DNA of 17,550 nucleotides from JBEGTT01 sp041179245 (GTDB lineage: Bacteria; Pseudomonadota; Gammaproteobacteria; Burkholderiales; Rhodocyclaceae), in NCBI GenBank assembly GCA_041179245.1, contig JBEGTT010000084.1, positions 1 to 17,550 on the forward strand, written 5' to 3'. Positions 8,790 to 15,274 of this stretch are shown piece after piece. The stretch's first letter is position 1. Each line of letters starts with the position of its first letter. The translations under genes and the position numbers were made by a program. The notes under the pieces are model-generated. The model saw only the letters and a list, made by a program, of their open reading frames with translations, had not been told where the DNA came from and did not search any database.

Positions 8790-9155
8790 TCATTTTAATG
8801 ACATGATAAACGCGATGACATCTGACCTTGAGCGAGGATCATCAAGACCTTCGTATTTCATTTTTCCACCAGAAACAGTCTTCTTAGGTGCCGTGATGTA
8901 GGTGTCAATTTTTTCAGCAGACCAAGTGATGCCACTGCTTGTCATTGAGTCTGAATACCCAGTGAAATCAGCGACCGTACCGGCTTTACGCCCGATAACC
9001 CCAGTCAAAGCCGGACCCTTTTTATTCTTGCCAGCGATTGTGCTATGACAATCCCCACACTCGTCAGCAAAAACATCCGCGCCCTTCTTAGCATCCCCAG
9101 CGAAACTAGTCGTCGCTGTCAAAGACAGCAGTACCGCAAACAATAATTTTTTCAT
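8790..9155 (-). CDS. Small periplasmic class I cytochrome c (monoheme)
   Basis: A 121-residue protein with a signal peptide at residues 1-19 (ending SFA). It has a single heme motif CGDCH at 33-37 and a likely axial Met99 (GGKMKYEGL), with the class I fold pattern in between (KGPALTGVIGRKAGT, then FTGYSDSM and GITW). It resembles soluble cytochrome c2/c550-type electron carriers, and by size and context the MtoD-like shuttle of iron oxidisers. The exact subfamily cannot be decided by eye. It lies 23 bases downstream of the cytochrome-porin gene in the same direction and is followed by a strong terminator, so the two form a two-gene operon. It likely carries electrons across the periplasm between the outer-membrane cytochrome and inner-membrane partners. 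Confidence 0.92.
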   Translation of the reverse strand: MKKLLFAVLLSLTATTSFAGDAKKGADVFADECGDCHSTIAGKNKKGPALTGVIGRKAGTVADFTGYSDSMTSSGITWSAEKIDTYITAPKKTVSGGKMKYEGLDDPRSRSDVIAFIMSLK

Positions 9156-9178
9156 GGTTTTTCTTTCGTTTTTTACAG

Positions 9179-10591
9179 TTAGATAGACGTCCAGGCGAAG
9201 AGCATCAAGGTGTTGTTATCTGAAGCTTTACGATCTGTATGGTTGGTTGGGTCAATGAGATACCGGGACCCGCCGTTAAATTTGCTGTAACCCGTGTATT
9301 GGACACCAAAACGAACATTGGCCAAGGGGGCCCCCCAAGAACCGTCTTTGCCCCAAGGAGTATAGTCAGCCTGCAAGACATACCCAGAGGTGGAGAGGCT
9401 ATTGTTGGCATATGAATTGGCATTGGAGAAAAGTCCGGCATCCTTGCTGCCCTTCGTTTCAAATAGCGATCCAGTGACACCCCACGTTTGATCGTAGTGA
9501 TAGGAGGCGGCAACTTTATAGTTGTCTAGCTGGTTACTTTTGTTGTCTGCCCCGTTATTCACTGAATAACCAAGCTTTTGCCACTCCCTGATGACGCTGG
9601 CGTTAAGCGCAACGATGTGTTTCCTATTGCCCAAGTACTGATATGAGGCATCTAAACCGATGTCTTGGTAACGATCTACCGTGCTTCCTAGGCTTTGATC
9701 CACTGGTTTAAGTGCCGCATTGAAGCCAAACAACCCTACTGAATAATTGTCGCGCTTCTGGTCTTTGAAATAAGCGAAACGCCAATATGCAGCTGGATTG
9801 CTTAATTTTGCTAACGACGAGTCACCTAACATCGAAATACCGGCTGTTGAGCCATCGGCGGGGTGCATAAATTTTCTACCCGCACCATTGAGCGAGTTAT
9901 ACAGACCCAATTCGAAGTAATACTTATCATCGTGGAAGGCGTATCCGTTTAAGCCTATAACGTTGCCGGCAAGATTCTCGATCATCGGCCCATTGCCTTG
10001 CCCAAACCCAAAAGCTGACTCTGCATAAGGGAATCGCCATTGCCCCATCGTATTAAATGGATCGGTCAGCGTTGGGTTGGAGTTCAGCGAAACCCCAAAG
10101 ACGGTATCTTTATCGCCGACATTTACAGTCTTGGCGTAACGCACATCCATTTGATCCAGTGAAGTACTTCTATCAACGCCTGAATAAGTTGCTTGGATAA
10201 AAGTACCCACATTTTCAGCAATGCGCCCTGCTAAAAATACAGAAGTTTCTGAAACCGTCGCATTATTGTTAGGGCTAAAACCGGCGAGTGGTGTGTCTGG
10301 TGAGTCTTTTGCCGTTCTCGTCCAGTTAGCGACCATCATGGCAGATAAAGGCGTTTTGCCACTTCCTCCATCGGAGTCGGTATATCCGCCGATTTTGAAC
10401 CGGATACCATAGGGCGTGAGCTGGGGACCAAACCCGCCAACGTGGCATGACGCACAGTCCGATCCAGTTTGCCGGGCATAGCTAGGGAGCGCATTTGCAG
10501 GTTGCACCAGACTCAATAAAACAAGCATTGCTCCGGATAGCAGGGCTATCGACGAGCGCAATACCGAAAAAATACCCATTTTCAGCTTCAT
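9179..10591 (-). CDS. Outer-membrane monoheme cytochrome-porin fusion (Cyc2-like)
   Basis: I chose the ATG at 10591 (470 residues) because GGAGAAAGTA precedes it and a signal peptide starts there. A longer frame from a TTG at 10738 would swallow the promoter region. Residues 1-34 form the signal peptide (ends ANA). A short heme module follows: PSYARQTG, the heme motif CASCH at 46-50, then FGPQLTPYGIRFKIGGYT. This order matches the signature of Cyc2-type proteins. The remaining roughly 390 residues are alternating beta-strand sequence typical of a 16-stranded porin (for example YYFELGLYNSL, WRFAYF, YSVGLFGFNAAL). Cyc2 oxidises Fe(II) at the cell surface; related fusions of unproven function also exist, so iron oxidation is only a likely role. 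The gene is divergent from the tetraheme quinol dehydrogenase and co-transcribed with a periplasmic cytochrome c. The last strand ends in isoleucine rather than the usual aromatic residue. Confidence 0.82.
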   Translation of the reverse strand: MKLKMGIFSVLRSSIALLSGAMLVLLSLVQPANALPSYARQTGSDCASCHVGGFGPQLTPYGIRFKIGGYTDSDGGSGKTPLSAMMVANWTRTAKDSPDTPLAGFSPNNNATVSETSVFLAGRIAENVGTFIQATYSGVDRSTSLDQMDVRYAKTVNVGDKDTVFGVSLNSNPTLTDPFNTMGQWRFPYAESAFGFGQGNGPMIENLAGNVIGLNGYAFHDDKYYFELGLYNSLNGAGRKFMHPADGSTAGISMLGDSSLAKLSNPAAYWRFAYFKDQKRDNYSVGLFGFNAALKPVDQSLGSTVDRYQDIGLDASYQYLGNRKHIVALNASVIREWQKLGYSVNNGADNKSNQLDNYKVAASYHYDQTWGVTGSLFETKGSKDAGLFSNANSYANNSLSTSGYVLQADYTPWGKDGSWGAPLANVRFGVQYTGYSKFNGGSRYLIDPTNHTDRKASDNNTLMLFAWTSI

Positions 10592-10759
10592 TACTTTCTC
10601 CAAAGTTGACGACAAATTTTGTGCTACCGAATTGTCGTTGGCAGAACCTTTCAATTTCCTGTCGTCATGAAAGTTGCTGTCAGCAAATGGAAAGGTTATG
10701 GCTGGTAAGGTAGTTGCTGGTCGAGTTTTGAACGACAAACCGAAAATTGATAGGGTGTT
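10592..10759. promoter_or_regulatory. Divergent promoter region with repeated ACGACA/TGTCGT hexamers
   Basis: This 168-base gap separates the divergent cytochrome-porin and tetraheme cytochrome genes, so both promoters should lie here. I see four copies of ACGACA or its complement: 10609-10614, 10633-10638, 10660-10665 and 10732-10737. The first two extend to a perfect 7-bp inverted repeat (ACGACAA 10609-10615, TTGTCGT 10632-10638). They are candidate operators for a shared regulator. I could not identify convincing -35/-10 boxes by eye. The start of the tetraheme gene has AGGG at 10751-10754 as a likely ribosome binding site. Confidence 0.45.
10674..10686. promoter_or_regulatory. Palindrome TTGCTG-T-CAGCAA, candidate operator
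   Basis: A perfect 6-bp inverted repeat around a single central base lies near the middle of the divergent intergenic region. The symmetry and position suit a dimeric transcription factor. The regulator is unknown, and a 13-base palindrome can also arise by chance. Confidence 0.35.
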
Positions 10760-11353
10760 ATGAAGTCGCTAATGCAAAAATTTTTAGCTCAGAAATTATG
10801 GGTTCGCTTTTTTGAGGTCGAGGCAATTGTTTTGATTGTCATTGGTGCTCTGCTGGTAATCGGCGGAAAAATTTCCATTGATCATACAAATACCATTGAG
10901 TTTTGTATCTCTTGTCATGAAATGAAGGACAACAATTACGAAGAGTACTCGCACACCATCCATGCCAAAAACCGTACAGGGGTAAAGGCAATTTGCTCAG
11001 ATTGTCACGTGCCCCATGAATTCGTGGATACGATGGTCAGGAAAATTCGGGCTGCCAACGACGTATTTCAACATTTCACAGGAAAGATCGATACGCCTGA
11101 AAAGTTTGAAGCGCACCGCTTGGAATTGGCGAGTAAGGTTTGGTTAAGGCTAAAAGAAACAGACTCTCGTGAATGTCGGAATTGCCATGATGTCAAAGCG
11201 ATGGATCCAGAAAAGCAGGGCCGAACTGCCCAAAAGCAGCACCAGAAACTGCTCAATGGTTCAAAAACTTGTATCGATTGCCACTATGGCATTGCTCACA
11301 AAGAACCACAGGGTGGTGTTGAACCACAAGATGTGGTTGATCAACAAAAATAG
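10760..11353 (+). CDS. NapC/NirT/CymA-type tetraheme cytochrome c (membrane quinol dehydrogenase)
   Basis: A 197-residue protein with one N-terminal transmembrane anchor (about 19-38) and a periplasmic domain carrying four heme motifs: CISCH (49-53), CSDCH (79-83), CRNCH (139-143) and CIDCH (171-175). The first motif continues as CHEM, matching the CxxCHxM ligand arrangement of heme 1 in NrfH/NapC proteins. The stretches IDTPEKFEAHRLELA and DSRECRNCH are highly typical of the family, and the length is normal. The family passes electrons between menaquinol/ubiquinol and periplasmic partners. No nap or nir genes are present here, so a CymA-like hub for extracellular electron transfer (either direction) is the best reading. 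It is divergent from the cytochrome-porin fusion and followed 15 bases later by the EF-hand-like gene, presumably in one operon. Confidence 0.93.
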   Translation: MKSLMQKFLAQKLWVRFFEVEAIVLIVIGALLVIGGKISIDHTNTIEFCISCHEMKDNNYEEYSHTIHAKNRTGVKAICSDCHVPHEFVDTMVRKIRAANDVFQHFTGKIDTPEKFEAHRLELASKVWLRLKETDSRECRNCHDVKAMDPEKQGRTAQKQHQKLLNGSKTCIDCHYGIAHKEPQGGVEPQDVVDQQK

Positions 11354-11368
11354 GGAAAAGGAATAAAA

Positions 11369-11791
11369 ATGCCTTCAACAATAGCTGGCGCCAATGGCGC
11401 ATCTGGAAGTTCGCAAGTCTGGTCTGGCGCAAGTATGCGTAAGCCCATGGACCAAAAAATGTCGGATCTGTTTAGTCAAATTGATTCTACGGGTTCTGGC
11501 TCGATAACCAAATCTCAGTTCGAACAAGCATTTCAATCGACTTCGGCACCATCTGCTTTTAAGTCGGCAGGAGCAGATGCAGTCTGGGCAAAGCTAGATC
11601 CAAGTGGTTCAGGTAGCGTTACTAAACAGCAATTTACAGATGGCATGCAAGCGGCCCGTTCCCAAATTAGAGGTGGTGGCCATCATCACCATCAATCTTC
11701 GTCGGCGACACAAACACCACCATCTAAAACAGTAGGGCAGAGCCTTGACGCCTTGTCAGCGGTCGGCACAAACATAAGCACCAAGGCCTAA
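11369..11791 (+). CDS. EF-hand-like protein with tetra-histidine stretch
   Basis: A 140-residue protein with AAGGAAT before its ATG. It contains two EF-hand-like units: loop 1 at residues 39-50 (DSTGSGSITKSQ) and loop 2 at 77-88 (DPSGSGSVTKQQ), each flanked by helical FxxxF/L segments. Both loops keep the first Asp, the central Gly and the hydrophobic position 8. The usual Asp residues at positions 3 and 5 are Ser/Thr, and the final Glu is Gln. Calcium affinity may therefore be weak or lost, or the site may bind something else. Residues 102-108 read GGGHHHH, a possible transition-metal site. There is no signal peptide or membrane segment. Similar Ser-rich EF-hand proteins occur in proteobacteria without known function. 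It lies directly downstream of the tetraheme cytochrome, which suggests a role linked to that operon (inference). Confidence 0.8.
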   Translation: MPSTIAGANGASGSSQVWSGASMRKPMDQKMSDLFSQIDSTGSGSITKSQFEQAFQSTSAPSAFKSAGADAVWAKLDPSGSGSVTKQQFTDGMQAARSQIRGGGHHHHQSSSATQTPPSKTVGQSLDALSAVGTNISTKA

Positions 11792-11805
11792 ATAATTGGT
11801 GATGC

Positions 11806-12765
11806 TTACCGAGGCAAATAGCCCGATGGATCCACTGGCTTGCCCAGTTTACGAACTTCAAAGTGGAGTTTCACCCGATCAGAATCTGAACTTCCCATTT
11901 CAGCAATTTTCTGCCCTTGGGTGACGCTTTGACCTTCCGTGACCAGTAATTTCTGGTTATGAGCGTAAGCGGTCAGGTAGGTACTGTCGTGTTTCACAAT
12001 CACCATCTGGCCATATCCACGCAGACCTGTACCCACATAAACCACCTTACCTTCAGCGACGGCTTTGACCGGGTCGCCTGCATTACCGGCAATATCAACA
12101 CCTTTACCACCCGCTTCTCCGAAACCCCCTAGCACTTTCCCATTCGCCGGCCAAATCCAAGACCCTGTATCTGCAACGACTTTTGGGGCTTCAGGGACTG
12201 CCGCCGCTGGGGCTGATTTGGTGGCTAGCGGATTACCCTGACGTTGCAAACGGGCATAAGCCTCAGCTGAGTACGGTTGTTTAGCCACCTTGGGCTCGGT
12301 CAGAAGTTTGCTGAGCGGTGCATGAGTTCCCGCCGGGGATAGCGGTCTTTCCTCAACGAGCGGTCTTGTTTGGCTCGCCGCAACGGGCGAACCCGCCTGA
12401 AGCGGTTTAGCGACAGCACTACCTTCTGGTGGCGATAAACGAAGCTGCTGTCCAATCAGAATTCGATTGGGGTCATCCAAACTATTCCAACTTTGCAGGT
12501 CTTTGTAATACACCCCATTGTCCAGCGCGATGGAATACAAGGTATCGCCCTTTTTTACGGTATGAGAAGGGCCAGTGATCGTTGAAGCCACGGTAGTGGC
12601 AGGAACTGCTGATGCATCAACCTTGCTCTGCCCAACCATTTGCCGATCAACCACAGTCGTCGCAGGCTGAACGCTCTGACAACCTACCAAGCCGATCAAA
12701 ATACAGACTGACCCCAACATCAAGGATTTCGGTTGGCTTATCCAGCATCTCAAGTATCGGTTCAT
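11806..12765 (-). CDS. nlpD: Murein hydrolase activator lipoprotein NlpD (LysM + degenerate LytM)
   Basis: A 319-residue lipoprotein. The N-terminal signal has the lipobox LVGC with the lipidated Cys29. A LysM peptidoglycan-binding domain is at about 68-111 (HTVKKGDTLYSIA). A low-complexity Ala/Pro linker follows, then an M23/LytM domain at about 205-318. The zinc-binding His of active M23 enzymes is absent (GGKGVDIAG, Gly at the His position) and the HxH motif is HFE. This is as expected for NlpD, which activates the AmiC amidase at the division septum rather than cutting peptidoglycan itself. The gene starts 18 bases after pcm, in the usual surE-pcm-nlpD order. The rpoS gene that often follows nlpD is not here; a converging EF-hand gene ends 14 bases away instead. 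Confidence 0.93.
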   Translation of the reverse strand: MNRYLRCWISQPKSLMLGSVCILIGLVGCQSVQPATTVVDRQMVGQSKVDASAVPATTVASTITGPSHTVKKGDTLYSIALDNGVYYKDLQSWNSLDDPNRILIGQQLRLSPPEGSAVAKPLQAGSPVAASQTRPLVEERPLSPAGTHAPLSKLLTEPKVAKQPYSAEAYARLQRQGNPLATKSAPAAAVPEAPKVVADTGSWIWPANGKVLGGFGEAGGKGVDIAGNAGDPVKAVAEGKVVYVGTGLRGYGQMVIVKHDSTYLTAYAHNQKLLVTEGQSVTQGQKIAEMGSSDSDRVKLHFEVRKLGKPVDPSGYLPR

Positions 12766-12783
12766 GGCAGTGATGACCTCAAA

Positions 12784-13443
12784 CTATTCAGTTCCCGGAA
12801 GCATGGGTACAAATTTCACCGGATCAAGACGTTTTTCAACAATCCCGTCCACCTTCCGCTCCACCAAGAGAAGATGTTGGTCTACCGTGCCCACCGGCAA
12901 AGCAATTCGCCCACCAATCGCTAACTGCTGCAGTAATCCATGCGGCACTCGGTTAGCCGCTGCCGCAACGATAATGGTGTCAAACGGTGCGGCTTCAGGA
13001 ATACCAAGATGTCCATCGGCATAACGCAACTGGACATGGCCCAAGGCAATTTTGGATAAATTGGTTTTGGCTTGCTCCAAAAGCGCTTCAATACGCTCGA
13101 TAGAATACAAAGTGTCGGTTAACTGAGCCAGCACGGCGGTTTGATAACCGCAGCCCGTACCAATCTCCAGTGTTTTACCCAGACTTTGGCGGCCTTCAAG
13201 CAGCACTTCAATCATCCGAGCGACAATAAACGGTTGCGAAATGGTTTGTGAATGCCCTAGCGGCAAAGCGGTATCTTCATAAGCTCTTGAAGCCAACGCT
13301 TCATCAACAAAGAGATGGCGAGGAACGGCTGCCAGCGCGCCCAACACATGCTCGTTACGGATACCTTTATCACGCAAGCGCTCCAGCATACGTGCCCGAG
13401 TGCGTTGAGAGGTCATACCAATGCCGGAAATAGAAGGACTCAT
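12784..13443 (-). CDS. pcm: Protein-L-isoaspartate O-methyltransferase
   Basis: A 219-residue cytosolic repair enzyme that uses SAM to methylate L-isoaspartyl residues in damaged proteins. I chose the ATG at 13443, which overlaps the surE stop in a classic ATGA arrangement; a TTG at 13455 would add four residues. Visible family motifs are the active-site segment GHSQTISQPFIVARM with Ser69 and the SAM-binding loop LEIGTGCGYQTAVL at 92-105. Further along are the acidic RYADGHLG segment and IALPVG near the C-terminus. The length is typical. It is translationally coupled to surE upstream and followed by nlpD. Confidence 0.95.
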   Translation of the reverse strand: MSPSISGIGMTSQRTRARMLERLRDKGIRNEHVLGALAAVPRHLFVDEALASRAYEDTALPLGHSQTISQPFIVARMIEVLLEGRQSLGKTLEIGTGCGYQTAVLAQLTDTLYSIERIEALLEQAKTNLSKIALGHVQLRYADGHLGIPEAAPFDTIIVAAAANRVPHGLLQQLAIGGRIALPVGTVDQHLLLVERKVDGIVEKRLDPVKFVPMLPGTE

Positions 13444-14207
13444 GTTGCTAACCAAGAACTCACAAAGGCCATCTGTTCGCGATGGGTTAAATCAATTTGT
13501 AAAGGCGTCACGGAAACCCGATGATTGGCTACCGCATGAAAGTCTGTCCCCTGCCCGGCATCTTGAGCACTACCGGCAGGCCCAACCCAATACACAGTTT
13601 CACCGCGTGGGTTAGTGGTTTTAATCACCGGTTCTGCTTTGTGACGCCGCCCTAGGCGGGTGACCTCGGTCCCTTGTAATTCAGCATAAGGAACATCGGG
13701 CACATTAACGTTCAACAGGACAGGCTCTGAAACAGGATGTCGAATAAAGTTTTGCACCAGCTCAACGGCTACGCGAGCAGCCGTCTCAAAATGAGCGCCA
13801 CTCTTGCTGCACAGGGAAATCGCAATCGATGGAACACCAAGCAAATACCCCTCGGTGGCTGCAGCTACTGTTCCGGAATAGAGGGTGTCGTCCCCCATAT
13901 TGGCACCAAGATTGATACCGGAAACCACCATATCTGGCTTTTGTTCCAGCATTCCCGTCACGGCAAGATGAACACAATCGGTCGGCGTACCATTGACGAA
14001 ATAAAAGCCACCGCAGGCATTACCCATATTGGCAGCTCGTTTGAGAGAAAGCGGACGATCAAGCGTCAAGGAATTACTGGCGCCGCTACGATCACTTTCT
14101 GGTGCCACCACCACCACTTTGACCTCTGCCATTGCCCCAAGATGGGCCGCCAGCGCCTCAATCCCGGGCGCTGAATAACCATCATCGTTGCTGATCAAAA
14201 TTAGCAT
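13440..14207 (-). CDS. surE: 5'/3'-nucleotidase SurE
   Basis: A 255-residue cytosolic survival protein that removes phosphate from nucleoside monophosphates in a metal-dependent reaction. The metal-binding residues are visible: Asp8 and Asp9 in SNDDGYSAPG, Ser41 in RSGASNSLTLDRPL and Asn99 in VSGINLGANMGDDTLYSGT. The C-terminal segment VSVTPLQIDLT is also typical. The ATG at 14207 lacks an obvious Shine-Dalgarno sequence. The stop overlaps the pcm start. The 98 bases between hslO and surE probably carry the operon promoter, but I see no convincing boxes there. Confidence 0.95.
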   Translation of the reverse strand: MLILISNDDGYSAPGIEALAAHLGAMAEVKVVVVAPESDRSGASNSLTLDRPLSLKRAANMGNACGGFYFVNGTPTDCVHLAVTGMLEQKPDMVVSGINLGANMGDDTLYSGTVAAATEGYLLGVPSIAISLCSKSGAHFETAARVAVELVQNFIRHPVSEPVLLNVNVPDVPYAELQGTEVTRLGRRHKAEPVIKTTNPRGETVYWVGPAGSAQDAGQGTDFHAVANHRVSVTPLQIDLTHREQMAFVSSWLAT

Positions 14208-14305
14208 TTGGCGTTTTAAAGTGTGGTCTGAATGAGGAACAAAATGAATATCCCGAAGGGGCGCAAGGATACCAGAAGCCGTGCCAATTCGGGACTTGGC
14301 GACAC

Positions 14306-15235
14306 TTAGTGAAGGGTTGGCCCGCCACTTGTTGCTGCTGCCATTGCGGATGGCGAAAACAATTCCGCCACATCTGCTGCCGAGAATCGGTATTCCCGGT
14401 TACAAATATCGTCCAGAATCAAAATCTCACCGTGCTCCGATAAAATAGCCTCGGCTTCAGCCTGACCCAGCGAGCGCAGCATCCCTCGCACTTTTTCCCA
14501 GTCTTCTGGGCAATAGTAAGAAACGGGTCGAGGATCGAATAACCGGATGCCACCTTGCTCCATTTCCTCATGAAAAAGGCGCATTAGTAATTGATCGGGC
14601 ATCAAACCGAGCAGCTCTTCAGGTTTAACGGTACCCGCCAAATGGCTAATTCGATCCCAACCATCAGCATCTTTTTCGGCTGCCGCTGGAAGTTTTTGCA
14701 AAAATAAGCAGCAGGCAGCCTGATCACTGGATTGCAAAAATAAGCGCGAAGGCTGTTGTTCTGATTGTTCTAGGTAATACTCAAAAATCGCGGCGACGCT
14801 ATCGCCCACCAGGGGTACATAACTTTGGTAAGGCTGTTTGGCTGATGGCAAATCCAGTGACAACATCAACTGTCCGCCACGAGCCGCGCCTAATAATTCT
14901 GGAACCGGCAGATCAGCAACCTGCAGGTCGGCATGCGCCATTCCACGCATTTGCAAAGACTCATTGCAATCCATCACTAAACGCTTAATCGCCCCGGGGC
15001 CTCGCAACTGAAAAGTAAGCCGTCCTTCTTGCTTCATTTGCCCGCCGATCAAAGCCGTCACTGCGGCCATTTCCCCCAATAACCTAGCCACCGGCGGTGC
15101 GTACATACGCCCGGCCTGCATCGCTTGCCAACACTGGTCAAGACGAACAAAGGCACCTCGAATATCAAGCCCTTCGAACAAAAAACGCTGGACGAAACCT
15201 TGAGTTTCTTCTTTATTCTGATTGGACACTGGCAC
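14306..15235 (-). CDS. hslO: Hsp33 family chaperone with altered redox-switch cysteines
   Basis: A 309-residue protein starting at the GTG at 15235, with AGAAGG at good distance upstream. The N-terminal chaperone domain is complete (GFVQRFLFEGLDIRGAFVRLD; QLRGPG; GGQLMLSLDL; YQSYVPLVGDSVAAIFEYYLEQSEQ), and so is the linker (LLMRLFHEE). Classic Hsp33 has a C-terminal zinc site CxC plus CxxC that forms two disulfides under oxidative stress and activates the holdase. Here the first pair reads C242-P-E244 and the second reads D275-D-I-C278, so one cysteine of each pair is an acidic residue. The redox switch is therefore incomplete, and zinc might be held by two Cys and two carboxylates (inference). 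The gene lies 39 bases downstream of the MtrB-like gene and may be co-transcribed with it. Confidence 0.92.
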   Translation of the reverse strand: MPVSNQNKEETQGFVQRFLFEGLDIRGAFVRLDQCWQAMQAGRMYAPPVARLLGEMAAVTALIGGQMKQEGRLTFQLRGPGAIKRLVMDCNESLQMRGMAHADLQVADLPVPELLGAARGGQLMLSLDLPSAKQPYQSYVPLVGDSVAAIFEYYLEQSEQQPSRLFLQSSDQAACCLFLQKLPAAAEKDADGWDRISHLAGTVKPEELLGLMPDQLLMRLFHEEMEQGGIRLFDPRPVSYYCPEDWEKVRGMLRSLGQAEAEAILSEHGEILILDDICNREYRFSAADVAELFSPSAMAAATSGGPTLH

Positions 15236-15274
15236 GGTAAAACCTTCTGCATGACTGAATTTCGGAAGGCGATT

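Noticed and set aside
10592..10738. N-terminal extension of the cytochrome-porin frame by 49 residues from a TTG at 10738
   Set aside because: It would remove the signal peptide from the N-terminus and cover the promoter region. The ATG at 10591 has a good ribosome binding site and starts a normal signal sequence.
11806..12765. NlpD as an active M23 endopeptidase
   Set aside because: The metal-binding His of HxGxD is missing and HxH is HFE, which matches amidase activators and not active enzymes.
13737..14174. 145-residue plus-strand frame opposite surE
   Set aside because: It lies entirely antisense to a clear SurE with all catalytic motifs, has no recognisable domain, and has the look of a shadow frame.
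14251..14294. Inverted repeat TCCCGAA/TTCGGGA between hslO and surE as a terminator
   Set aside because: The loop is 30 bases and no T-run follows on the minus strand, so it does not look like a Rho-independent terminator.
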